Shown in pieces: positions 25,404 through 38,008 of a stretch of 64,000 nucleotides of DNA. The first letter of the stretch is position 1, and every line of letters starts with the position of its first letter. The position numbers and the translations under genes were made by a program. Where the stretch lies: positions 62,001-126,000 of the forward strand of contig MQVO02000050.1 of the NCBI GenBank assembly GCA_001986395.2. Reading direction: 5' to 3'. The notes beneath the pieces were generated by a model. It saw nothing but the letters and a program-made list of their open reading frames with translations, did no database searches and was not told the DNA's origin. The DNA is from Irpex lacteus (lineage: Eukaryota; Basidiomycota; Agaricomycetes; Polyporales; Irpicaceae).

Positions 25404-26693
25404 CTTGGTGTATCTAAAGGAGGCACAGTCAGTAGTGAGTCGAATTGCAGGGTTTGAGACTGATGCTCAGAGTACAGCACCTCAGAGTCGCGATGTAACC
25501 TGCGGAGCCTCATGCTGAGGGCATGGCCACTGCACCTCTTCACCACGTGGCCGCCACAAGGCGAGCGCTCGCGCACAGTCGTGCACTTTACCTAGGCCAC
25601 CTCAGCAAGTTGGGTAGATTCAGTTTCCCTGAGGCAGAGTAGACAAGTTCAACCTTCGCGGCTTAGGATCTCGTTTCTGACAGTAGATTGCCGCCATCCC
25701 ACTGGACGAATCAGCGTGTCAAAAGTGAGGCCTATGGAGCGTACTCATATTAGTATCCTCACTGAGTTTACTTAGCTGTCTTTACCGGCGCAGTCACCGC
25801 GCAGGTGCTATGTGTGCATATAGGAAACAGCCGTATTTAGGTGAGTCTCTGACACAAACGCCTAGATACGTAAAACCTTTATCTCTCCTCGTCTGCTTCT
25901 TCTACAGATCATGCATTTGAGGATCTAGTAGTTGATGCCACGAGACCCCTTGGAACTTCCCTAGCTATCTGCCTTCTCGTCTTCTTTTCGGATCGTCCCA
26001 CTCCAGCGTTCGCAATACGAACATCAACATGACAATCCTTGGATCGTAGAACGGAAGATGCAAGATAACGCGATCCAAGCTCGGACTGAAGATGCAGGCG
26101 GTCCCGAATACATGACTGGTACGCAGTGCAGGTTTCTAACTGGCTTCTGTCAACTAATCTCCTCGCTAGCGGTTCTGTCGCTCTGCAGTGGGAGCGTGGC
26201 CTCTGTTATGCCATGAATTGATTTCTCGAACGGCATCTCCATGTTGGTATCTGCTCTAAGCGTCAACGTATCCCGTCTGCGTACCGAATCTATGAAGAAA
26301 TTACGCGTGACCGTCTACATCATCTCCCAGACCAGAAGCCATTCATGTCACGGGACAGATGTTCGTGTTCCAAGGACGGGATGACCGCAGCATTCAGGCT
26401 TCTCCCATACACAATGTCGAAGCTCTTAAGGATGTTTGCACCTACTTCTTATAGAGCCCGTTGAAGAGGTATAGATCTGGTGATCCTGGCGGTCCGTTTC
26501 CGTTCTCTTTGAGTACGGCATCGTCGTACAGTAGGTGGGTCATGACGTGCTAGGACAGACCATATGGTTATTTTAGCTTATGCCACCATAGCTTCTCTTC
26601 CGTTCTTGCCTGACTAATGGGCCATATAATGTCCACAGATACAAGCGACACTGGAGGTATTGAAGGCACACAATCTACTCGACCGTGTCTAGA
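25404..26693. other. Intergenic; upstream region of S10 copy 1
   Basis: The first 150 bases match the upstream leader of the other F-box genes in reverse orientation. The rest contains no gene or repeat I can support. Confidence 0.5.
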
Positions 26694-29600
26694 ATGTTGC
26701 GCTCGTCCGTTGTGTTCACGGCGTGGGCCACCACTCTCGTCATTCCGAACGTGTTCGGGCAAACCGTCGGAACGTTTCCTCACATCTATCCTGGCCAGCC
26801 TACAGGAGATCTCAGTCCTGAATGGCAAGATTGTACGTTCTCATCCCCACAAATACGGCGAATTGTTGGCTTACATTCACCGCGCTTATTACTACAGACT
26901 TCGAGGTGAAAGATCCTCTCCCAAACGTCACCTTTCCCCTTGGACGCAGCTTTGCAGGCAACATCCCTATCGGACGTCCTGGCCAACCGAACGACACGCT
27001 CTTCTTTTGGGCGTTCGAGAAGGAGAACGGATCGTTGACGGGGAACACGAGTAGTGAGGAGCCGTGGGGTATTTGGCTACAAGGAGGGTACGTTCCAGAT
27101 GAATTTCGAGTTGATCGTGTGCGAGATTGACTTGGCGGTGTCTGCAGGCCTGGATCATCGAGCCTGCTCGGGCTTTTGTTTGAGGTAAGTCTGTTCTAAT
27201 TCTCAATGTTTATCATGAGCAGTACTTCAATGATTATTGAAATCATCGTCCTCATCGATCTGATATCGACGGGTAGAATGGACCTTTGCACGTCTCAGAG
27301 AACTACTCCTTGTTCGCGAATAACTTCAGCTGGAACACGCTCGCAGATTACATCTGGATCGATCAACCCGTGTACGTCACGTCTTCTCTGTTCATTCACG
27401 TCTGAGTGATGCATACTCACAACGATTTCTACTTACGCCTCCATCGTAGTGGCGTAGGATTTGGTACAGTCGAGAAAGGCGGATTCGGTACGTTACCTCT
27501 CGTTGATCCAGTGTCAGCCATGACCACTTTGTCTCACGAATATACTGTAGCACCCGATGAAGACCAAATGGGCATCGACTTTGTACGTCCTCGATTTCCC
27601 GCATGCTAAACTCTGCTATACTAGTGATCATGGCTCCTGACGAGAGAGATTCACTATGCAGTTCGGCTTCCTTACGAACCTAGTCAAAGTCTTTCCTAGC
27701 CTCAAGACACGGCCTCTACACATCACAGGGGAGAGTTATGCCGGGACGTACATTGTTAGTACCACACCCATTATCCTCGATTCGAGGTTTAGATGATCGT
27801 GTAACATACTGATATCGACTTTGACTGTAGCCATACATCACGAAAACCTACTTCGGTCTGACAGATCCGCCCGTCAACCTGACTAAAATCGCTATTGGGG
27901 ATGGCTCACTAGGGAATGACGTGACCGTCGAGATTCTACCTACTGTGAGTTCACTCGGTGTCACAATCAGGGCCTGGGTCCTTAAAGTACTTAATGTCAT
28001 GATGGTTGTTTCTAGTTAACTGTCATAGAGACCTTCCCTCAGCTCATCGGATACGACCCGGACGTATATGAGTATTTCAAGACACAGTACGTGTGCTCTT
28101 GCTTCTTTTATTCTTCTATAGTACGGGACTACGACGACAACATTCACGCAGACATCACCTATGTGGCCTCGACCTGAACCTCACCTACCCACAAACGGGC
28201 GGAAAGTTCCCCACGCTCAACCTCACCGTCCAACCCGCCGCCGAAGCTTTACTCTCCACCAATTCTGAAGGGTTTAACGAGAACTTTGAGACGCGGTTCG
28301 CGCATCGTAAGCTCAAGACAGAGGTAGTCAGCCACTCGTTGAAGGCCGGGCTGTTTCCTCAGCTTGAAGAACTCAAGAAGCGGGATGAGGACGAGCATTC
28401 GGTGAAGACACAAGAAATGAGAGAGAACTGGAAGAGAGACCTAAGTGGGCGCGCGAATGGCACGATCGACCCTTGGTATGGGTGTGACCTGTACGATGAG
28501 ATGATCGACTATGCGCTCAATTTCAGTCTACCGTGGAGTACGTATTATGGCCTCTCTATCTCGACTTGTCATATTCTAAACGATGGCTGGCTTTTGATTG
28601 CAGAAGGGCACAATTCGAATGGCTTCGACGTACCTCTCCCGTCTATATTCCCTTGGCTCTCTAAATAACAGATCAATCTTTCGCAGGTATATAACGTCCC
28701 CGACGCATTATTCCCGGAGGCACCCATGGACGCAAGCATATTCCTCAATGGCACGTTCCTTCTCACTACCTAATGTCACTGACATCTGATCGGCGCATTC
28801 ATCGACAGATAATCGCACACGCGCAGCTATACACGCTCCAACCTCAAAGAACTGGGTGAGAGCGATCAATTACGGGTTCAGTGGCCCTCGAGGACGTGAT
28901 CCTAGTATGTAATCCCTTCTTTTCCTTGCGTTTATCTTGTGCATCCCACTAATTGGGATTTTCGAATCCCAGGTGACAAGTAAGGTTTACTCAAATTGAG
29001 TATACTGTATGCTCTGAATTGATACTTACCCATGTCGACTAGACCCAGTTCATTCCTCGACGAGCTAGCGACGAACGCTACGGAGAAAGACGTAGGGATC
29101 GTCATATATTCAGGCAACTTTGACTCGTTGGTGTCCCACATTGGATCTCAAGGTAAGCCTTGTCGTCCGGTATGATCTGGGATGAAGGGCTGATCAGTTT
29201 CCTGGAACCGTCTCAGTTATCATTCAGGTACGTGTGATTCGAAATTTGGCGTTTCCTCCCTGGACAAGCATGCTCACAAATCTCGATATAGAATACGACG
29301 TTTGGCGGCATCCAAGGCTTCACGCGTCCACCCTCGACTCCTTGGTTCGACGACCACGGAGAGTTTGCAGGTATCGTGCATCAAGAACGGAACTGGACGT
29401 ACGTGCTTATTCAAGGCGCGGGTCACCGTGTTCCTCAGCAAAAACCCGAGCAGGTCCGTCAGCCTTATGTATATTCATACTCACGATCGATGTATTGATT
29501 CTATCCGACATTCTCACCCATGTCCCAATTTTGCATCCAGTCGTTCGTATTCCTTCGCGAGTTCGTCTTCGGCTCAAACCAAACCGGCCTCGTCATCACC

Positions 29601-29969
29601 TCCAACTCCAACACGACAGGCAACGTCACAGTTATCGGAGGAGAGAACATTACACTCGCAGACACAGTTCTCCCCGCCCAATTGGAGATCTATGCGGGTT
29701 CAGGCACGACAGAGAGCACGTACGTATACCCATCTGCTACCATTGCGGCTTGGAACAGTTTCTTCGCCACGGTGAGAGGAAATGTGTCTCCTGTATTTGC
29801 TACCAGCGGAACAGGTGGAGGATCTGCCTCTGGACCTGGTGCTACGGGTGCAACAGGGATGAGTACGGTCAGCGCGGCCGCTGAGAGTCTAAACCTTGGG
29901 AAGGGCATGGTGACACCGGGCGTTTCGTGGATTGTGGTGGTTATTGGTGCCATTATTGCGGCATGGTAG
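26694..29969 (+). CDS. Secreted S10 serine carboxypeptidase, copy 1
   Basis: Family S10 enzyme that removes C-terminal residues from peptides. Eighteen exons join in frame to 699 residues: 26694-26832, 26898-27087, 27148-27184, 27277-27371, 27450-27487, 27551-27582, 27662-27754, 27831-27944, 28016-28086, 28152-28537, 28604-28629, 28687-28750, 28809-28904, 28973-28979, 29043-29152, 29217-29227, 29292-29453, 29541-29969. A signal peptide is followed by QTVGTFPHIYPGQP. GGPGSSSLLG forms the oxyanion region, GESYAG carries the Ser nucleophile (about residue 202), GNFD the Asp (about 490) and GAGHRVP the His (about 548). The tail is a Ser/Gly linker plus a hydrophobic end (VSWIVVVIGAIIAAW), suggesting membrane or GPI attachment. 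The intron after exon 12 would use a GC donor (28751), where copy 2 has GT. Substrate unknown. Confidence 0.88.
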
Positions 29970-31310
29970 TTATTCAGTAAACAATGAAGAATAGATTGGA
30001 GAGGCAATACGATTATGCAGAAGGCATCGACTCGGAAGCACATAATCTCGACTATCGAAGTGCTTCCAAGTGGCCAGCGCAGTGATTGGTGACAAGGATT
30101 GCCACGTGGGCTCCCACGTGGACTTCACAACGCGGGCGCGTATCAAAAGTAGGCCGTTCCCGCTCAGGCCGAGCTGGCATGCCTCTTGTCGCGGTCACTT
30201 TACCTCAACGAAGGCTTACATCTTGCTTACTTATCCCTGGAAGTCTGCTCTTGAATGACAACAAACGACAATCCTACAAAAGGAGGACATTTTCGGCGTA
30301 AGTACGTATGAAGCAACTCAGGCTCTACCCACCATGCGTGGGTCTATAGCTACTAGTATAAGGTACGTACATGTTTACACGGCCTTCGACTTGTATGTGA
30401 GCTCTTATCATCTGACTCGAGTATAAGTACCACTTACGTGAAATCTGTTTGCGCTCGCACTGTCAGTCAACCATTAGGAACACGCGGCGGTCGAAATCCG
30501 GATGGCTTGCATGGCCGATCTGGGTTGAAGCTTTATTGAAGCCTGAGCTTATGAGATTGTACGAGTATTGCACGGCATCTCGTTTAACTCCATACTAGGA
30601 TGGTTCGTTGCTGGTATGTAACGTCCAAAACCCACCCTGTTACAAGTGAATGCGCAGCACTGCTCCAAGTTCATACAACCGAGTACTTACTCAAGTCTAC
30701 TATGTGCGTCTACTCTCCACTCTCGGGCGTCGAGAATTTAACTGTGTCGTCCCATGACAGATCGTAGCGATGTCAAAACACATCGACAAGTGGACGTCCC
30801 TAGATCGCAGTACAGATATTTGCCACGATGCTGACTCCTCCAGTAATGCTACTTAGCAATCCTCTTGCACAGATTGCACTAACAAGCAATGTAAGTAACG
30901 TCCGCTCAGCGAAATTCCGAATGCCTATCAACCTGCGTTCGTCTCTGAATGTTCACGATCAAGCCCAGTAATTGCACGATACTCGATGCGGACCCAAGAC
31001 GTTCTCTGACGACACTATTCTGTTATCTTATTTTTCCAGCGGCCTTCTAATCGCATCTGGATTCTGGAGACAAGGCGGCCGACGCTTTCTATTGCTCCCG
31101 ACGCCTGATGATCTAATAATGCTTCCATGCCGTCACCGTTGATATTGAACTTCGACATCTTCTAGCACCATAGTCATCATGCACCGTTTGGTCGAGCGGT
31201 GTCACCGCCACCGGGACCGTAGAAGCATTCCACATGCCCCTTGTTGCTTCTTCTCTTCCGCCATCATCTACGCCTCTTGTTTCAGCACTCGATCTCACAC
31301 GCAGCAAGAC
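29970..31310. other. Intergenic between S10 copies 1 and 2
   Basis: No gene supported. The last 250 bases are the promoter side of copy 2 and are partly repeated upstream of copy 3 (35600-35830). Confidence 0.5.
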
Positions 31311-31317
31311 TATAAAA
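31311..31317 (+). promoter_or_regulatory. Candidate TATA box of S10 copy 2
   Basis: TATAAAA lies 64 bases before the ATG at 31381. The matching position upstream of copy 3 reads CATAAAG, so the box is weaker or lost there. Confidence 0.5.
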
Positions 31318-31380
31318 CCAACAGACAATGGGAAGACAACGTCTGACAACTTTCATCGCGCACCACTCGCTTGAAGGACC

Positions 31381-34300
31381 ATGTTGCGCTCCCTCGTCGC
31401 GAGCGCCGTGGCACTCACGGCTGTCACAACCCAAGTGCACGCTCAGAATGTAGGCAGCTTCCCACACGCTTACCCTGGACAACCCTCGGGAGACTTCAGT
31501 CCAGCCTGGCAAGACTGTACGTGCTTCTCTGTACCCATGACTGCTCGTTCGATGCTTATATCCTAGTAATACGGTACAGACTTCCAAGTCAAAGACCCTC
31601 TCCCGAATGTATCATTCCCTCTTGGTCGAAACTGGGCCGGAAACCTCCCAGTCGGTAGACCCAACCAGCCTAACGACACGCTCTTCTTCTGGGGATTCGA
31701 GAAGGAGAACGGATCGTTCACTGCGAATAGCACGGAGCCATGGGGTATCTGGTTGAACGGAGGGTAAGTGCACTGTCATTAAAGTACCACGGTGCATACG
31801 GACTGACGACGATGCAGTCCCGGCTCGTCGAGCTTGCTGGGGTTGTTCTTCGAGGTACGTTCAATCAACTTCTTACGATACAGATTAAGTTACTCATACC
31901 CCATCCATCATAGAACGGTCCTCTGCATGTCGCAGATGATTTCTCGCTATTCTCGAATAACCAAAGTTGGGACAAGCTCGCGGATTACATCTGGATTGAC
32001 CAACCTGTGTACGCGCTGATCTCTTTCTCATGTCGCACACATCTAATGTTCCGGGGTGACTAGCGGTGTCGGTTTCGGGACGGTACAAAAGGGCGGATTC
32101 GGTACGTTCATAGTCCACAACCGCTGCTTCCTCCTGCGGTGTGGTCTATCAACCCGCCCTTTATTTGCGAGCCCTCAAAAGAACTAATACCCCCTCGTAA
32201 ACGCAGTGCCCGACGAAGATCAGATGGGAATAGACTTTGTAAGTTCAGACATCGTTTTCTAAACTATTTCACAAGCTGAGCCACGATTCCATCATATAGT
32301 TCGGCTTCCTCGCCAACCTAGTGAAAGTCTTCCCTGCGCTCAAAACTCGTCCCTTGCACCTTACGGGAGAAAGTTACGCAGGAACCTACATCGTATGCCT
32401 CGTCCTCCATAAATTACTTCTCATTGCTTGACCGCCCCGCGCAATTTCATAGCCATACATCACGAAAACATACTTCGGCTTACAAGACCCGCCCGTCAAC
32501 TTGACAAAGATTGCTATCGGGGACGGCACGCTTGGAAACGACATCACATTTGAGGTTCTGCCCACGGTACGTCGGATCTCCCAACAACGACCCACCAAAC
32601 GAAGCTCGATGGATGAAGCTGAACGCTGATAAATAATGTGATGCGTGCAGTTGACGGTCATCGAGACTTTCCCTCAACTCATTGGATACGACACCGAGGT
32701 GTACGAATATTTCAAGACCCAGTACGTGGAATCGTAATTTGTATTCCGTGCTTCTCACTCACGCTTTTCTTCCTTCGTGCTCGTCAACTCACAGGAACCA
32801 CCTATGCGGGTACGATCTCAACCTCACATACCCCCAACAAGGCAAATTCCCAACTCTCAACTTCACCGTCGAACCCGCCTTCTTCTCTTCCTCCTCCTCC
32901 TCCACCTCCGGGAAGTTCCTCACGAAAGCAGCCAACAGGAGATTAAAAACCAGCGCGGTGAAGCAGTCCCTCGACGCTGGGCTCTTCCCCCGTTCGCACG
33001 AGCTATCTAAGCGCGACGACGACGAGTTAACGAGGAGGAGGTTGGCGAAGCGTGATGCGTGGAAGATGGAGAGACTTGCGAAATCTAAACGGGACTTGAG
33101 CGGACGCGCGAATGGGACGATTGATCCTTGGTATGGGTGTGATTTGTACGATGAGGTTATCGATTATGCGTTGAACTTTAGTATTCCGTGGAGTACGTTT
33201 TTTTGTTTGGGATCATGGTATTGCTACTGACAACTGACTTACGATGGCTGGATTTTATTTTTTTAGAGGGCCACAACTTCGACGGATTCGACGTACGTCT
33301 CCATTTATCGCTCGACATCCTTTCCTTATACGTTTGCTGACCGTTATACGCCCTGTATAGGTATACAATGTCCCCGACGCACTCGACCCCGAGGCACCCA
33401 TGGACGCCAGTGTATTCTTGAACGGTACGCATTTCTCCATACTCTTCCCTCCAAACAAGCCCCCCTTTGGTCTTGCTGATGTATCTTTGTGTTATCCAAT
33501 TCACAGACAACCGTACGAGAGCCGCGATCCACGCACCGACATCAAAGAACTGGCAGGATAGCATCAACTACAACTTCAGCGGCCCTCACGGGAACGATCC
33601 TAGTACGTATCTCTATTTCACTACTTCAGAAAAGTTCTATGTACTAACAACTCTTTGTCATCAGGTGTCGAGTAAGTCCTCACACACATAAATGTCTATT
33701 GGAGGGTCGTACTGACTCGGGAAATTGTGTCAAGGCCTGCAGCCTTCTTGGACGACCTCGCTACGAATGCGACGGAGCGTGGTGTCGGCGTTGTCATCTA
33801 CTCCGGCAACTTCGACTCGTTGGTCTCACACATAGGGTCTCAAGGTGCGTTGTCCTCACATATTTTAGTCGCATACTGAGTTAACTCGACTATACTACCT
33901 ACAGTTGTCATTCAAGTACGTCTATTAGGTTGTGTAGGCTGTCATGTAGAGTCCCTAACATTCCTTGATATTGTAGAATACGACCTTCGGGGGCATACAA
34001 GGGTTCACCCGACCTCCGTCCACACCTTGGTTTGACGATAACGGGACGTTTGCTGGTATCGTTCATCAGGAGCGAAACTGGACCTACGTCCTCATCCAAG
34101 GAGCAGGACATCTTGTACCACAGCAGCAACCCGAGAAGGTACGCTCACCCTCCTTGGTCATCACCTCCCCTAGAGGCCCATTCTTCGAATGCAAAATCCC
34201 CGTGCTAACTGCGACGCCGCACTCAGGCATTCGTCTTCCTCCGAGAATTCGTATTCGGCTCAAACACCACAGGCCTCGTCACAAACTCAAGCGGCGCGCC

Positions 34301-34595
34301 CACCATCTTCGGCGGCGAGAACGCTACATTAGCTGACACAGTTCTCCCGGGACAAGACCAGATATACGTTGGCTCTGGGACGACGCAGAGCACGTTCGTG
34401 TACCCGTCTGCTAGTATCGCGGCGTGGAATAGTTTCATTGCGACGGCGAGGGGAAATGTCTCGGGGGGAGGGATCGTGACTGCTACTGGTGCGTCCGCTA
34501 CTACAACCTCGGGCGGAGTAGGCAAAGTCGTGGGTGGTAAAGTTGGGGTGTGGGCTGTGCTTGTGGGAGTCGTCGCTGCTACTCTGGTGTTGTAG
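31381..34595 (+). CDS. Secreted S10 serine carboxypeptidase, copy 2
   Basis: Closest relative of copy 1, with identical exon plan and 680 residues: 31381-31516, 31580-31763, 31818-31854, 31914-32008, 32064-32101, 32207-32238, 32300-32392, 32453-32566, 32651-32721, 32795-33192, 33267-33292, 33361-33424, 33507-33602, 33665-33671, 33735-33844, 33905-33915, 33977-34138, 34227-34595. Signal peptide MLRSLVASAVALTAVTTQVHA. The catalytic Ser (GESYAG, about residue 199), Asp (GNFD) and His (GAGHLVP) are all present. NGT/NRT-type glycosylation sites are frequent. A Ser-rich stretch in exon 10 precedes dibasic KR/RR sites (LSKRDDDEL, AKRDAW), which could be processed in the secretory pathway. The tail VGVWAVLVGVVAATLVL suggests membrane or GPI attachment. 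The 7-nt and 11-nt exons match copy 1. Confidence 0.9.
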
Positions 34596-35834
34596 TGGGT
34601 GTGTGCCGTGATAAAGCCGCGACGCGGCCTTGTTAGATGGAGTTACGTCTGTCACGAGTATAATGTAAGTACAACTTGAAATTATGAATGTAACGTCCCT
34701 TTTCTATGCCGTTCAGCCATGTCATGAGTAACGGTTACTTACCTCGCGTGGGCCCCGCCGGACGATGCCGTGAAAGAGTGAAACGAGCGCTAGTATATAC
34801 AGATGCATGTCTGCTCGAACTATCATACTGCGCTGACTCTCAACTGAGTGCTTCATCACATTGGAATGCAGAGATTGGACTTGAGAACGAAATAAATCTC
34901 TAACTTGACTTGAACGAGATGTGCGTACGGCCGAGTACTTGATCCAACGTGTGCGACGGCCAGCCGGTGAGTTCTTGCATACAATGTTCGTTCGAAGAGA
35001 GTATGCGATTGATAGTAGTATAGTTCCAGGTAGTACGATGTACGACGTTTAGCCGACGGCTCGATATCATGTAACAAGTTGTAGTCGGCGCGAACGTCTA
35101 CGTGAACGGTCATCAAGCATGGTCTTTCTAGGAATGTAAGAAGAAGCATCAATCGTTCGCTGCGAATAGCACGGAACGGTGGCTTGTTTCCCCAATAAAT
35201 GGTAAGCTCCATATTACAATTTAGTTCTGGCCTGAATCGTTTACTGATCGTGGACTGCCATGTGATCTATTGTGCACGAAAGGCAGTAAACTCAATACCC
35301 ACTCCTCTCAATGATGTACGTACACGGTCTCGGACAGGCTCTATTAGTCGAGCTCATCAACACGCGTGGCCTTTGATCACACAGAGAAAGAGTACATTGT
35401 TCGAGCATGCGCAGTCACGGTCACATTCTGACAGGAAGTCCAAGTGGAGTGCCCCCGCGCGTATAGTTTGTATTCGTGCCCGAGACTGTATTATCGAGTT
35501 GAAGATGATACTATAATCCTGTGACATTCCATCGTACGTCACCCATCTGAACGCTCTTTACGTTACTGTAATCGCACTGACAGCTACTGATTCAATCAAG
35601 TCCCCATGCCACATCTATGATGTCGACCTCCGGCACTTTCTAGTAGCGCAGTCATGGTGTGCTTTTTTTGGCACTGTAAAAGCATTTTAGATACTCCTTG
35701 CTACTTTCCCTCTTCCGTACTGATCGACTCTTCTCGTTTTAGCACTGATCTCACACGCGCTGAGAGCATAAAGTGGACGAACAATATCTGGCGACCTTCA
35801 CCGCCCACCGCGCTTTGGAAGGACGACTAGTATC
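34596..35834. other. Intergenic between S10 copies 2 and 3
   Basis: No gene. Near 35147-35175 a short stretch resembles an S10 exon 2 piece (ANSTE codons), probably duplication debris. 35600-35830 resembles the promoter region of copy 2. Confidence 0.45.
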
Positions 35835-37580
35835 ATGTTGCGCTCACTCCTCACGTGCGTTGTGGCACTCGCGGCTGTGACAGACCGAGTACACGCCCAG
35901 GACGTGGGCAGTTTCCCACACGCCTATCCAGGTCAACCCCACGGAGACTTCAGTCCCGCATGGCAAAACTGTACGTCCCTCTCGTGATCCTTCCTTCCCT
36001 CGTTTAAAACTGATGCTATTCTGATCCTCCTAGACTTTCAAGTTAAAGACCCCCTTCCGAACGTCACATTCCCTCTTGGCCGGAATTGGGCAGGTAACCT
36101 CCCAGTCGGAAGACAAAACCAGCCCAACGACACGCTCTTCTTCTGGGGGTTCGAGAAGGAGAACGGGTCGTTTACCGCGAATAGCACCGAGCCGTGGGGT
36201 ATCTGGTTGAACGGAGGGTGGGTGTGCTATCGTCATACTAGTATCGAGATGTTTACAGTCTCACAACGATGATACAGACCGGGTTCGTCAAGTTTGTTAG
36301 GGCTGTTCTTTGAGGTACGTTCAATCGACTCCTTACAATACAGCTCATGCACATATATCTATCTCAGAACGGCCCTCTGCACGTCGCAGACGACTTCTCT
36401 CTCTTTGCGAATAACCAAAGTTGGGACAAAGTCGCAGACTACATATGGGTGGACCAGCCTGTGTACGTTTTATTCTCTTTCTCCTGCCGTATACTCAACG
36501 TGACCACCACTAACCTATCACGTAATCTAGTGGTGTCGGCTTCGGAACCGTACAAAAAGGAGGATTTGGTACGTCTCTTAGCATCCTTTGGTCATGAGAA
36601 TCCGTACTCATCGATATCAATAGTCCCCGACGAAGACCAAATGGGCATCGACTTCGTGAGTTCCCATCTGAGCCGCCACTTTATGACGCTCACAACAATA
36701 TCAATACAACCGCATAGTTCGGCTTCCTCGCGAACCTAGTCAAAGTCTTCCCAGCGCTCAAAACTCGGCCCTTGCATCTCACAGGGGAGAGTTACGCAGG
36801 GACTTACATCGTTCGTCTCATCTTTCTTGCATGATTTCTCGATGTTAATAAGTAATCCAATGGGGAGGTAGCCGTACATCACGAAGACGTACTTTGGCCT
36901 ACGTGACCCACCCGTCAACTTGACCAAGATCGCTATTGGGGACGGCACGTTGGGGAATGGCATCGTGTTTGAGATCTTGCCAACGGTACGTCAGACGTCA
37001 GAATTCATAAGTATCTCCAACTGCCATCCAAGTCAAGTCGTGGACGCTCACTGATGACCTGACACGCATAGTTGACCGTCATCGAAACTTTCCCGCAGCT
37101 TATCGGCTACGACACGGACGTGTACGAATATTTCAAGATGCAGTACGTTTCCTCCTCCTTGACCCTTAAGCTTGCGTTCGCGCCTAAGTACTCACGCTTC
37201 TCGGGCGACTGACTGATAGGAGCCACCTGTGCGGCCTCGACCTCAACCTGACATACCCCCAACAAGACAAATTCCCAACGCTCGACTACGTCGTCGAACC
37301 TGGCTTCCTCAACTTCTCTTCCTTCTCTTCCTCCCCCTCCTCCTCCTCCTTCTCTTCGCCCTCTTCATCCTTCCTATCAAACTCAAACAGAAAATTAAAG
37401 ACAAGCGCACTCAAGCAGTCCCTCCAGGCGGGTCTCTTCCCGCGCTCCCATGAACTCCTTAGACGAGACGAAGAAAATGGATTCACGAGGAGGAGACTGC
37501 AGAGAAGGGACGAGTGGAAGCTGAAGCGCGATCTGAATGGGAGTACGATCGATCCGTGGTATGGATGTGACTTTTTGTAG
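35835..37580 (+). pseudogene. S10 carboxypeptidase copy 3, truncated by an LTR element
   Basis: Exons 1-10 match copies 1 and 2: 35835-35970, 36034-36217, 36278-36314, 36368-36462, 36531-36568, 36624-36655, 36718-36810, 36872-36985, 37072-37142, 37220-37580. Signal peptide, GPGSSS and GESYAG are intact. The reading frame then runs into a stop (37578-37580) inside the LTR that begins at 37576, exactly where relatives read WYGCDLYDE. Exons 11-18, with the catalytic Asp and His, are missing, so no active peptidase can form. A secreted N-terminal fragment could still be made. Confidence 0.85.
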
Positions 37581-37977
37581 TTACGCAGGCGCTGACGACT
37601 GATGGGGGAAAAGTACTCGAATGAACGCTTATATTTTATCTACGGATTTACAGTGTATTTATGTATACTAGAATAGGAGCTAATAGGAGCTATTACTATA
37701 AACGGGTTTGTTACTGTTTTCTCTACGGGTTATCTTTAAGTTAATGATCGAAAGCGGAAATACTAATTAAGTAATAAAAGATCGGTCTGGAACGGCGGAT
37801 ACAAAAAGGGAAATGGACGGGAGTCGGGATTACGGGGTTACGAAAACGCCGAATAACAACACTCCCCCTCAACGAGCTGAGCGTGTGAACGGGCGCGAGT
37901 TGCCTAGAAGGCGTACTCCTCGAGAGTGTCGGCAGTGGCGACGACAGCGGTAGCGCTGGCCGGCTTATCGGGTTCGT
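37576..37977 (-). mobile_element. Copia-like LTR and adjoining 3' internal fragment (truncated)
   Basis: A 286-bp block starting TGTAG (37576) and ending AACA (37861) is followed directly by CTCCCCCTC, the reverse complement of a polypurine tract. On the minus strand this is the expected order of internal sequence, PPT, 3' LTR. Beyond it, about 110 bases read on the minus strand as a short protein end (DTLEEYAF, then TAG), consistent with the C-terminus of a Pol polyprotein. The rest of the element is absent and the sequence passes straight into S10 copy 4. Confidence 0.6.
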
Positions 37978-38008
37978 TGCATTCCGGACGGATGTGGCCT
38001 TCTTTCCC

